Origin: Skermanella sp. TT6
GTDB taxonomy: Bacteria; Pseudomonadota; Alphaproteobacteria; Azospirillales; Azospirillaceae
NCBI RefSeq assembly: GCF_016653635.2
Contig: NZ_CP067420.1
Coordinates: forward strand, 639,501 to 703,500
Reading direction: 5' to 3'
Length of the DNA: 64,000 nucleotides
The notes beneath the pieces are model-generated. The model saw only the letters and a program-made list of their open reading frames with translations. It was not told the DNA's origin and ran no database searches. This document shows, piece by piece, positions 7,890-17,300 of this stretch (position 1 is its first letter; each line of letters begins with the position of its first letter). A program made the translations under genes and the position numbers.

Positions 7890-9125
7890 GTGGTCGGCAC
7901 TGACAAGCGACACATGCCCGACGGCCGGAAGCAGAATCTCCTGCTTTGGTATTGGGGCAGGCGAGGCGGTGGAGCCCATTATTGCTTGGAAGTTGCCCGT
8001 GAACTGTCTCGGCGTGACGAGTTCAACCTGCACTTGTCGGTTTCCCGCGATTGCGATCTCTACCGCGAGATCAAGGAGCTCGGCATCCCGGGGTTCGACG
8101 TGGACACCTATCGCGATGTCGGATCCGCGGTCATGGCGCTGTCGCGCCTGCCGCAGGTCAGGCGGCAGTTCAGGGAATACCTGGAAAGGCACGAGATCGA
8201 CGTCGTCCTGTGCACCATGCAGCACCTGTGGAACCCCTTCATGCTGCCGGCGATCCGCCGGGCCGGCGCGCGCTACGTCGTGACGATCCACGACGCCGCA
8301 CTCCATCCGGGCGAGCGGTTCCTGCCGTACCAGTGGTGGCTGGACTGGGAGATCCGCAAGGCCGACGGGTACGTGGTGCTGAGCGACCATGTCGGCGGCG
8401 TCCTGCGCACCCGTCACCGCACCGCGCCCGACCGGATCGCGGTGGCTCCCTGCGGCCCGTTCAACCAGTTCATCGACGCCGGGCGGACCTGCCGGCCGGC
8501 GGGCGAGGCCCGGGCGCCCCGGCGGCTGCTCTTCTTCGGCCGGATCATCGCCTACAAGGGCCTCGACCTGCTGCTCGACGCCTACGGCCGGCTGAAGGCC
8601 GACTATCCCGACCTCAGCCTGGCCATCTACGGCGACGGCGACATCTCGCCGTACCGGGCCGCCCTGGACGGGCTGGCGGACGTGACCGTGGAGAACCGTT
8701 ACATCGGGGAGGAGGAGTTGCGCGGCGTCCTGGAGGAGGCCGACCTCGTCGTCCTGCCCTACCGGGAGGCCAGCCAGTCCGGCGTCCTCGTCCTGGCCGA
8801 GGCCGCCGGCCTTCCGGTGGTCGGCACGCCGGCCGGCGCGCTGGTCGAGCAGATCGTCCCCGGCGTCAACGGCCTGATCGCGGCCGGCATCAGCGGGGAG
8901 GAACTGGCGGCGTCGATCGGCCGTCTGCTGGACGATCCCGCCCTCTATCACCGCTGCGTCCAGGGCATCTCCCGGAACGCCGAGGACCGCTGGTCGGAAG
9001 CCGGCGATCGCATCTCCCGCTTCCTGCTGGGGGCCGGCCCGTCGGCGCCTCCGGGGCCCCGCTACGGCACCGTCCCGGCCTCCGGGACGGCAAGCCGCCT
9101 GCCGCTCCGCCGGCAGGCGCGCTGA
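7890..9125 (+). CDS. Glycosyltransferase family 4 (GT-B)
   Basis: 411 residues. The N-terminal Rossmann half carries WYWGRRGGGAHYCLEVA near residue 20. The C-terminal half has LLFFGRIIAYKGLDLLLDAY, the conserved start of the donor-binding domain, and a glutamate-rich loop (SGVLVLAEAAGLPVV) in the place of the GT4 E-x7-E motif. It would transfer a sugar from a nucleotide donor in the cytoplasm; donor and acceptor cannot be read. GTG start; an in-frame ATG eight codons later is an alternative. The C-terminal 30 residues are low-complexity Pro/Arg. It is followed 19 nt later by a second glycosyltransferase, probably in one operon. Confidence 0.85.
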   Translation: MVGTDKRHMPDGRKQNLLLWYWGRRGGGAHYCLEVARELSRRDEFNLHLSVSRDCDLYREIKELGIPGFDVDTYRDVGSAVMALSRLPQVRRQFREYLERHEIDVVLCTMQHLWNPFMLPAIRRAGARYVVTIHDAALHPGERFLPYQWWLDWEIRKADGYVVLSDHVGGVLRTRHRTAPDRIAVAPCGPFNQFIDAGRTCRPAGEARAPRRLLFFGRIIAYKGLDLLLDAYGRLKADYPDLSLAIYGDGDISPYRAALDGLADVTVENRYIGEEELRGVLEEADLVVLPYREASQSGVLVLAEAAGLPVVGTPAGALVEQIVPGVNGLIAAGISGEELAASIGRLLDDPALYHRCVQGISRNAEDRWSEAGDRISRFLLGAGPSAPPGPRYGTVPASGTASRLPLRRQAR

Positions 9126-9144
9126 CCACCGGAGCGGCACCGCC

Positions 9145-10371
9145 GTGATGACGGTATCCCCCCGGAAGACCGTGCGCTCGCTGTGGCGGAGCATGCCGCC
9201 GGGCCTGCGCCGGTCGCTGCTGTTCGGCACCACCCGGCTGGCGGCTCCCGCCGCGCGGCTGCCCGGCCCGCCGCCGGCCGAACCGGTCGTCGTCGTGGGA
9301 CCGATCTCCAGCGCCACCGGCCTGGGGGAGGGAGCGCGGCTCTGCATGCGCGCGCTCCGCGCCCAGGGGCTGGACGTGCGGGGTTTCGACGTCAGCCAGG
9401 TCATGCTCGGCGGCGACCCGGCGGAGCCGATCGACCCCGGCGCCGCGGTCGCACCCGGGCCGGGCACCGTGATCCTGCACGTCAACGCGCCGCTGGCGCC
9501 GCTGGCCCTGCTGATGCTGGGAAGGGCGGCGGTCAAGGCCAAGCGGATCATCGGCTATTTCGCCTGGGAGCTGCCCGACCTGCCGGCCGACTGGATCGCC
9601 GCCCTGCCGCATGTCCACGAGATCTGGGTTCCCAGCCGGTTCACCGCCGACGCGTTCCGGCGGCACACCGACCGCCCGGTGCGGATCGTGGCCCATCCGG
9701 TCGCGGCGCCGGGCCGCCTCCGGCCGGCCGCCGATCGGGCCGGCGCGCCCTTCACGGTGCTCACCCCGTTCAACATGGCGTCCGGCTTCACCCGGAAGAA
9801 CCCGGTGGCGGCGGTCCAGGCGTTCAAGCTGGCCTTCGGGCCGGCCGACGAGGCGCGGCTGATCCTGAAGACGCACCATGTCTCGGCCTATCCGGCCGGC
9901 CGCGACCAGCTGGCCGAAGCGATCGACGGCGATCCGCGCATCAGCGTCCTGGACGGCACGCTGGACCGGGCGGAGCTGGACGCGCTGATCGCCGGCAGCG
10001 ACGCCGTGATGCTGCTGCACCGGTCCGAGGGGTTCGGCCTTCCGCTGGCGGAAGCGATGGGACGCGGCGTGCCGGTCGTCGCCACGAACTGGTCGGGCAA
10101 CACGGACTTCATGGATTTCGACAATTCCTGCCCGGTCTCCTACTGGCTTGTGCCGGCCGTCGACCCCCAGGGAAGCTACCACTACGCCGACCAGGTCTGG
10201 GCCGAGCCCTCCGTCGAGTACGCCGCCCGGCAGCTGCGCCTGCTGGAGGAATGCCCGGACGTGCGCGCCCGGCTGGGAAATGCCGCCACCGCGACGATCC
10301 GCCGGCGCTGTTCGTCCGAGGCCTATGCCGAAACCCTGGGCGCCCTGCTGCTGGCCGGCGCAGAGGTCTAG
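9145..10371 (+). CDS. Glycosyltransferase family 4 (GT-B)
   Basis: 408 residues. The N-terminus is basic (RSLWRSMPPGLRRSLLFG), possibly a membrane-associating helix. GPISSATGLGEGARLC resembles the acceptor-side glycine loop of GT4 enzymes, and HRSEGFGLPLAEAMGRGVP is a clear E-x7-E donor-binding signature near residue 293. Start is GTG followed at once by ATG, so either codon may be used. It is encoded 19 nt after another GT4 gene and 224 nt before the wzm/wzt exporter genes, so a role in building the exported glycan is likely. The specific linkage cannot be inferred. Confidence 0.85.
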   Translation: MMTVSPRKTVRSLWRSMPPGLRRSLLFGTTRLAAPAARLPGPPPAEPVVVVGPISSATGLGEGARLCMRALRAQGLDVRGFDVSQVMLGGDPAEPIDPGAAVAPGPGTVILHVNAPLAPLALLMLGRAAVKAKRIIGYFAWELPDLPADWIAALPHVHEIWVPSRFTADAFRRHTDRPVRIVAHPVAAPGRLRPAADRAGAPFTVLTPFNMASGFTRKNPVAAVQAFKLAFGPADEARLILKTHHVSAYPAGRDQLAEAIDGDPRISVLDGTLDRAELDALIAGSDAVMLLHRSEGFGLPLAEAMGRGVPVVATNWSGNTDFMDFDNSCPVSYWLVPAVDPQGSYHYADQVWAEPSVEYAARQLRLLEECPDVRARLGNAATATIRRRCSSEAYAETLGALLLAGAEV

Positions 10372-10465
10372 TTACGGCCCCCTATGGGGCAGCGCGCTTG
10401 ACAACGCGAAAGCGTTCCGCTCCTATCTGCGGCAAGGATTACAGTAAATATTAGTTGATATGTTG

Positions 10466-10479
10466 TTAAACATGTTTAA
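10466..10479. promoter_or_regulatory. 14-bp perfect AT-rich palindrome upstream of wzm
   Basis: TTAAACATGTTTAA lies 117 bp before wzm in a 224-bp gap with no gene. TTGATA occurs about 10 bp earlier. It is a candidate operator or promoter-proximal site; no regulator is recognised. Confidence 0.35.
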
Positions 10480-10595
10480 GTGGAAACCTAGAGAGAGATT
10501 TCGAGTGCCAGGCAAGTTGCCGGAACGTGTGAGGCTGGATTCATGATGGACCTGTCATTTAGCGGAAGCGGGCAGACTACAATGCGGACTCTCTC

Positions 10596-11411
10596 ATGAA
10601 TGCAGTGATCACGAAAATTCCCTTTGCGGAACCGCTGTGGCGTTATCGTGCCTTCATCTGGAGCGCCGCCACCCGCGAGATGCGCTTGCAGTCGATGAAC
10701 TCGGTGCTCGGCTGGCTGTGGCCGGTGCTGAACGCGGCGGCCCTCATCCTGCTGTACATGACGCTGTTCGTGGAGGTGCTGAAAAGCAGGCTGCCGGGTT
10801 CCGACGACAGCATGTCCTATGCGATCTACCTGTGCGTCGGCATCATCACCTGGACCTATTTCTCCAACACCATCCTGCGCTCGCTGAACATCTTCGGCGA
10901 GAACGCCATGCTGCTGAAGAAGGCCGGGTTCCCGAAGATCACGCTGCCGATCATCGTGGTGGTGTCCCAGGGCGTCCAGTTCGCGATCATGCTGGGGGTC
11001 TTCGCCGTCCTGCTGATCGTGACCGGGCGGATCCCGGGATGGGCCCTGCTGGGCATGATCCCGCTGCTGATCCTGCAACAGGCCATCGCGATCTCGCTCG
11101 GCATGCTGCTCGGCACGCTCAACGTCTTCTTCCGGGACGTCGGGCAGGCGATCGGGATCGTGCTGACCTTCTGGTTCTGGCTGACCCCCATCGTCTACCC
11201 GCTGTCGATCCTGCCGCCGGCGGTCGCCTCGTTCGTCACGAACTGGAACCCGATGACCCGGATCATCACCGGATACCACGACATCGCGCTCAACAACGCC
11301 CTGCCGGACCCGGCCGCCTATGTCGGCCACGCGGTGCTGGCGGCGGTGCTGTTCGCGCTGGCCTATTTCTGCTTCAAGCGTCTGTACAGCGCGGTCCAGG
11401 ACTATCTTTGA
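10596..11411 (+). CDS. wzm: ABC-2 type polysaccharide exporter, permease (Wzm)
   Basis: 271 residues with about six membrane spans and the layout of ABC-2 polysaccharide/polyol exporters. A short cytoplasmic N-terminus includes REMRLQ and NSVLGWLWPVLNA. A mid-chain segment has MLLKKAGFPK, and the late motif is FWFWLTPIVYP, typical of Wzm/TagG/KpsM. It forms the inner-membrane channel for an undecaprenyl-linked glycan synthesised to full length in the cytoplasm. The stop overlaps the wzt start (TGATG), so the two subunits are coupled. The 224-bp upstream region is gene-free and should carry the promoter. Confidence 0.92.
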   Translation: MNAVITKIPFAEPLWRYRAFIWSAATREMRLQSMNSVLGWLWPVLNAAALILLYMTLFVEVLKSRLPGSDDSMSYAIYLCVGIITWTYFSNTILRSLNIFGENAMLLKKAGFPKITLPIIVVVSQGVQFAIMLGVFAVLLIVTGRIPGWALLGMIPLLILQQAIAISLGMLLGTLNVFFRDVGQAIGIVLTFWFWLTPIVYPLSILPPAVASFVTNWNPMTRIITGYHDIALNNALPDPAAYVGHAVLAAVLFALAYFCFKRLYSAVQDYL

Positions 11412-12709
11412 TGCCCCTGATCAGCATCCGGAACATCACCAAGAAGTACCATACCTTCGCCAGCGACTGGGACCGCTTCGTCGAGGCGATCACCAACGGC
11501 AGGATCCGGCGCCGCCACGAGCACTGGATCCTGAAGGGGGTCTCGCTGGAAGCCGAGCCCGGGGAATCGATCGGCATCATCGGCTACAACGGCGCCGGCA
11601 AGAGCACGCTGCTGAAGATCGTGCTGGGCGTCTCGACGCCCGACAGCGGCACCGTCGCGATCGACGGCCGGGTCGCCGGGCTGCTGGAGCTGGGCGTGGG
11701 CTTCCATCCCGAGTTCACCGGCCGGGAGAACGCGACGATCAGCTGCCAGCTCCTCGGCCTCGACCCGGCGGAGATCCCGCCGCTGGTCGAGGAGATCAAG
11801 CGGTTCTCGGAGCTGGAGGACTATTTCGACGAGCCGATGCGGACATATTCCACCGGCATGCAGATGCGCCTCGCCTTCAGCGCGTCGACCGCGGTCCGCC
11901 CGGAGATCCTGGTGGTCGACGAGGCGCTGGCGGTCGGCGACGCCTATTTCCAGCACAAGTCGATGGCGCGGATCCGGCGCTTCCGCGAGGCGGGAACGAC
12001 CCTGTTCCTCGTCTCCCACGATCCGACCGCGATCAAGAACCTGTGCGACCGGGCCCTGATCCTCGAGGAGGGGGTGGTGATCCGCGACGGCCGGCCGGAC
12101 GAGGTCCTGGACTACTACCAGGCCATGGTCAACCGGCGGAAGAAGGACGAGGAGATCCGCCAGTTCAGCAACGACGGCGTCGTCGTCACCCGCAGCGGCG
12201 ACGCCCGCATGGAGATCTCCGCCATCCAGATCCTGGACATGGACGGAAAGCCCGGCCGGGTCTTCAAGACGGGGGAGACCGCCCGCATCCGGCAGACCAT
12301 CACCTGCAACGATCCCGGCGTCCGGCCCAATGTCGGCATCATGATCCGCGACCGGCTGGGCAACCACATCTACGGCACCAACACCCACCTGAAGAAGGTC
12401 GCGATCGACGACCGCTTCGAGGTCGGGACCCGGTTCCACGTGGATTTCGACGTCGAGCTCCGGCTGGGAGCCGGGTCGTACAACGTCTCCGTCGCCGTGG
12501 TCGACGACGCGCTGCACAGCAGCCATCTGGACTGGATCGACCAGGCCGTCGTCTTCCAGGTCATGCCCGACGGCGTGCCCGACTACGCGGGCCTGACGCC
12601 GCTGCCGGCCCGCCTTTCCTACGGAAGGGGCCCCGGGATCGAGACCGGGACCGAACCGGTGGCCGCGGGCGAGCAGCTCGGTGCCGACCGGGTGGAAGCG
12701 GGAGACTGA
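11411..12709 (+). CDS. wzt: ABC-2 type polysaccharide exporter, ATPase with C-terminal glycan-binding domain (Wzt)
   Basis: 432 residues. The ATPase domain (about 1-245) has Walker A GYNGAGKST (58-66), the signature YSTGMQMRLAF (about 146) and Walker B ILVVDEAL (about 165-172). After a linker, residues about 255-415 form a second domain (MEISAIQILDMDGKP, VGIMIRDRLGNHIYGTNT, YNVSVAVVDD) like the beta-sandwich Wzt-C module that recognises the terminal modification of the O-polysaccharide in the E. coli O9a and Raoultella systems. The presence of this domain suggests export depends on a chain-end cap. The candidate cap-forming enzyme, the FkbM methyltransferase, is encoded 93 nt downstream. Confidence 0.92.
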   Translation: MPLISIRNITKKYHTFASDWDRFVEAITNGRIRRRHEHWILKGVSLEAEPGESIGIIGYNGAGKSTLLKIVLGVSTPDSGTVAIDGRVAGLLELGVGFHPEFTGRENATISCQLLGLDPAEIPPLVEEIKRFSELEDYFDEPMRTYSTGMQMRLAFSASTAVRPEILVVDEALAVGDAYFQHKSMARIRRFREAGTTLFLVSHDPTAIKNLCDRALILEEGVVIRDGRPDEVLDYYQAMVNRRKKDEEIRQFSNDGVVVTRSGDARMEISAIQILDMDGKPGRVFKTGETARIRQTITCNDPGVRPNVGIMIRDRLGNHIYGTNTHLKKVAIDDRFEVGTRFHVDFDVELRLGAGSYNVSVAVVDDALHSSHLDWIDQAVVFQVMPDGVPDYAGLTPLPARLSYGRGPGIETGTEPVAAGEQLGADRVEAGD

Positions 12710-12802
12710 ACGCCCCGGCGCTCAAGCCCGAGAGCCCCGGCGAGGGCGAAGCGCCCGGATCCCCGCCGTCCGTGACCAATCCGATATCGAGACCCCGAGC
12801 CG

Positions 12803-14299
12803 ATGACCTTTATCTCCTACGCCCAGAACTACGAAGACATCATGCTGTTCCGCGCCCTGCGCGACGTGGGGCAGGGATTCTACGTCGATGTCGGAGCCAA
12901 CAGCCCGGACGAGCATTCCGTGACCCGCGCCTTCTACGAGCGGGGGTGGCGGGGCATCAACATCGAGCCGGTCCTGGAATTCCACCGGCAGTTGCTGGAG
13001 GCGCGTCCGCGCGACGTCAACCTGCCGATCGCCGTCGCGGACCGGACCGGGTTCATCGACTTCCATGACGTGGCCGGCACCGGCCTTTCCACGATCAGCC
13101 CGGAAATCGCCGAGACCCACCGTGCCGCCGGGTATCAGGTCACCCGGCGCAGCGTCGTCGTCGAGACGCTCGACGAGGTGCTCCGGAAATATGTCGAGGG
13201 TGACGTCCATTTCCTGAAGATCGACGTCGAGGGACTGGAGGATTCGGTCCTGCGGGGGCTCTCCCTGGAGGAGATCCGGCCCTGGATCATCCTCGTCGAG
13301 GCGACGGAAGTGCTCAGCCAGGTGCAGAACCATGCATCCTGGGAGCCCCGGCTGAAGGACCGGGGCTACTCCTTCGTCTATTTCGACGGTCTCAACCGCT
13401 TCTACGTGGCGGACGAGCATGCCGACCTCGCCCCTTCCTTCCGGAGCCCGCCCAACGTCTTCGACGACTGGATGCGGGTCGGCGACCGCCAGGCGCACGA
13501 CAGGGCGAACGTGCTCACCGCCAAGCTGGAGGAGGAGCGGGAGGCGCACGGGGGCGAGCTGGAGATCCTGCGGGCCCAGGTCGAGGAATGGAAGACCCGG
13601 GCCGAGGCGGCCCAGGCCGCCGAGATCGCCCGCCGGGCCGAGGACGAGGCCCGGCGTCTGGAACTGGAAACGCGGCTGGGCGAGATGATGCGCGCCTTCG
13701 AGGCGGCCGCCGCGTCCGCTGCCCGGGCGTCCGAGCGGGAGGCGAGGCTGCTCGACCAGATGGCGGACCTGTCAGCCCAGGCCGCCGCCCTGAGGGCCGG
13801 CATCGCGGCCCTGCGCAAGGGAATGGACAATTCGGCGCAGGCTGAGACGGCCGCGCTGAGGCACCGGCTGGCCGAGCTGGAGCACGCCTCGATGGTGGCC
13901 AAGCTGGAACTGGACACCGTCCTGGCCAGCTCCTCCTGGCGCATCACGGCGCCGATGCGGGGGGTCAAGCTGGCCGCCGCGGCCCTCGCCAAATCCCTGG
14001 GCGGCGCCGGGGACTCCCGGCCGGGTCCCTCCCTGGTCAGCCGCGCGGCCCACTGGTCGGCGCGCCAGCCCGTGCTCAAGCGGGCCGCGGTGGCCGTCCT
14101 GGCGAGGAGCCCCGCGCTTGAACGCAAGGTCCGCTCCCTCGTGGCGCCGCCGCCGGGAGTGCCGGCGACCGCCGTGGCCGACATCCCGCAGCCCCGCCGG
14201 CCGGACGGTTCCGGACCCGCCATCGTCTCCCGCAGCCCGTCCCCGGCGGAAGCCATCGTCGAAACCGCTTTCCGCCGCGCGCTTGCGCGCGCGCGCTGA
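12803..14299 (+). CDS. FkbM-family methyltransferase fused to a long coiled coil
   Basis: 498 residues. Residues 1-225 are an FkbM-type SAM methyltransferase (FYVDVGANSPDEHS, INIEPV, HFLKIDVEGLE), a class that O-methylates sugars. Residues about 232-375 are almost uninterrupted Ala/Glu/Arg/Leu heptads, a predicted coiled coil. SSSWRITAPMRGVKLAA follows; this Ser-Trp-Arg motif often closes coiled coils in glycosyltransferase-associated proteins. The C-terminal 120 residues are basic and Pro/Ala-rich. Lying between wzt (with its glycan-binding domain) and a processive-looking multi-module glycosyltransferase, it recalls WbdD, whose methyltransferase and coiled coil cap and measure O9a chains. 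No kinase domain is seen. The role as chain terminator is inference. Confidence 0.85.
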   Translation: MTFISYAQNYEDIMLFRALRDVGQGFYVDVGANSPDEHSVTRAFYERGWRGINIEPVLEFHRQLLEARPRDVNLPIAVADRTGFIDFHDVAGTGLSTISPEIAETHRAAGYQVTRRSVVVETLDEVLRKYVEGDVHFLKIDVEGLEDSVLRGLSLEEIRPWIILVEATEVLSQVQNHASWEPRLKDRGYSFVYFDGLNRFYVADEHADLAPSFRSPPNVFDDWMRVGDRQAHDRANVLTAKLEEEREAHGGELEILRAQVEEWKTRAEAAQAAEIARRAEDEARRLELETRLGEMMRAFEAAAASAARASEREARLLDQMADLSAQAAALRAGIAALRKGMDNSAQAETAALRHRLAELEHASMVAKLELDTVLASSSWRITAPMRGVKLAAAALAKSLGGAGDSRPGPSLVSRAAHWSARQPVLKRAAVAVLARSPALERKVRSLVAPPPGVPATAVADIPQPRRPDGSGPAIVSRSPSPAEAIVETAFRRALARAR

Positions 14300-14314
14300 C
14301 CGGAAGAAGCCACC

Positions 14315-17300
14315 ATGCGTATCGTCCTCGACCTGCAGTCCCGCCAATCGCCGAGCCGCGTCCGCGGCATCGGGCGCTATTCCCTGGCCCTGGCGCGCCA
14401 CCTGGCGACGCTGGCCACCGGCCACGAGGTCATCGTCGCGCTGAACGGGGCGCTGCCCGACACGGTCGACGCGGTCCGCGCCGACCTGGACGGTTACGTC
14501 CCCGCGGAGCGGATCGTCACCTGGTCCCAGCCCGGCGGCGTCGGGTCCGTGACGGGGGACAGCCGCTGGCGCGCCCGGGCCGCGGAGCGGCTGCGCGAGC
14601 GGTTCCTCGAGTCGCTGCGGCCCGACGTCCTGCACGTGTCCAGCCTGTTCGAGGGGCTGGGCGACGATGTCACCACCTCCATCGGGGAGGTCGCCGCCGA
14701 CCTGCCGACGGCGGTCACCCTGTACGACCTGATCCCGCTGGTCCGGCGCGACGTCTACCTGGCAAATCCCGCGGTCGCCGACTGGTACGAGCGCAAGCTG
14801 GCGTCGCTGCGGCGGGCCGACCTGTGGCTGGCGATCTCCGAGCATACGCGGCGGGAGGGGATCGAGCTGCTGGGCCTGCCGGAGGACCGGGTGCGGTCGA
14901 TCTCGTCCGCGGTCGACCCGATGTTCCGCCCGGTCGAGCCGGCGGACGAGGCGGCGCTGCGGCGGCGCTACGGCCTGGAGAAGCCTTTCGTCCTGTATAC
15001 GGCGACCATCGAGCCGCACAAGAACGTGGAAGGGCTGTTCACGGCCTACGGGAAACTGTCGCCGCAGCTGCGCCGGTCCCATCGGCTGGCCATCGTCTGC
15101 CGGATCGACGACCACAACCTGTCGCGGCTGAACGCCGCCGCCCGCCGGGCCGGCCTGCGCGAGGACGACTACGTCATCACCGGCTATGTCCCCGACGAGG
15201 ATCTGCTGGCGCTCTATGGCATCTGCCGGCTCTACGTCTTCCCGTCGCTCCACGAGGGCTTCGGCCTGCCGGCCCTGGAGGCGATGGCCTGCGGCGCTCC
15301 CGTGATCGCGTCGGACTCGACGAGCCTGCCCGAGGTGGTCGGCCGCCCGGATGCCCTGTTCGACGCCGGATCGCCCGAGGCCATCGCGGGCGCCATGGAG
15401 CGGGCCCTGGGCGACGAAGGCTTCCTCGCGGACCTGCGCCGGCACGGCCTCGCCCGTGCGCGCCTGTTCAGCTGGGAGAGCACGGCGCGCAAGGCGCTCG
15501 ACGCCTTCGAGGAGATGCACGACCGGCGCCGCGAAAGCTCCCGCGTCGCGGTGCGGGCACCGCTGCCGCGGCGGCCCCGGCTGGCCTTCGTCTGTCCGCT
15601 GAAGCCGGAAACGAACCGGTTCTCCCGCCATGGCGGCGCGATCCTGCCGGAACTGGCCCGCTACTACGACATCGAGTGCGTCGTTCGCCAGGACCTGGTC
15701 GAGGACGGCTTCGCCCGGTCGAACCTGCCGATCCGGTCCGCCTCGTGGTTCGCCGGGAACGGGGCGCGGTTCGACCGCGTGCTCTACCAGCTGGGGAACG
15801 ATGCCGACCTTTATCCCTGGGTCTCGGACCTGCTCCGCCAGTGGCCCGGCACCGTAGCACTCCATGACGACCGCCTGGGCGACGCGCTGTCGCTCCTGCC
15901 GCCCGCGGAAGGGCGGCCCGATCCCTGGACGGCCGAGCTTTACCGCTCCCACGGCTGGACGGCGGTGGTCGAGCGCCTGCGGGCGGAGGACCCCGAAGCC
16001 GTCGTGGCGAAGTACCCGTGCCTCGGAGCGATCGTGGAGAGCGCGGCCGGGATCGTCCGGCCCGATCCGGACCGCAGCCCGGCCCGCATGGCCGAGCTGT
16101 ATCGCGATGCGCTGGAGGAGCATGCCGGGAATTCCCGCATGGCGCGCCTGGACCGGCTGGCCGACGACGTCATGGCGATCTCCGCTCCCGACGCCCCCGG
16201 CCCGGAGGACTGGGAAAAGGTGCTGGCCTGCGCCGCCGAGAACCTGCCTTCGGCGGCGCCGGTCCGCCAGTTCCTGATCGACGTGTCGGAACTCGTGCAG
16301 CGCGACGCCGGCACCGGCATCCAGCGCGTCACGAAGAACATCACCCTGAAGCTCCTGGAGAACCCGCCGGCCGGCTTCCGGGTCGAGCCGGTCTTCGACG
16401 ACGGCTCCGGGGTCTTCCGCTATGCCCGCGCGCTGACCGCGAAGCTGATCGGCATGCCCGGCAAGGGTCTCGGGGACGACCTGATCGATACCCGGCCGGG
16501 CGACGTTCTGCTGGGCCTGGACCTGGTGGCGCACCAGATCGCCGGCCGGCGGGAGGTTAACCGCCGCCTGCGCCACCGGGGCGTCCGCGTCTTCTACGTC
16601 GTCTACGACCTGCTTCCGGTCCTGCGCCCGCAATGGTTCCCGCCGTTCCCGCTGTTCCGCACCTGGCTGCGGACGATCTGCCGCGAAGCGGACGGGCTGG
16701 TCTGCATCTCGCGAGCGGTGGCGCAGCAGCTGCTGGACCACCTGCCGGAACTGGATGTCGAGCGGCCGACCCCGCTGAGGATCGGCCATTTCCATCTCGG
16801 CGCGGATATCGACACCGGGACGGGTGCGGTTTCGGACCAGGTGGCGTCCCTCCTGGAGCGCCCGACGCTCAAGTTCCTGGTGGTCGGCACGGTCGAGCCC
16901 AGGAAGGGGCACGCCCAGTGCCTCGCCGCCTTCGAGGAGCTGTGGGCCGCCGGCGCCGACATCGATCTCGTGCTGGTCGGCAAGCAGGGCTGGATGGTCG
17001 ATGACCTGGCGGCCAGGATGCGCGGCCATGTCGAGGCCGGCAGGCGGCTCCACTGGCTCGACAAGGCCTCGGACGCCGATCTGAACGCGCTCTACGCGCA
17101 ATGCACCGCGCTGCTCGGCATGTCGCAGGACGAGGGCTTCGGCCTGCCGCTGATCGAGGCCGCCAAGCACGGCCAGGCGATCATCGCGCGGGACATCCCG
17201 GTGTTCCGGGAGATCGCCGGCGATCATGCGACCTATTTTTCCGGGACGGAGGGGCATGATTTCGCGGAGGCGCTGTCCGCCTGGATCGAACGCCACCGTC

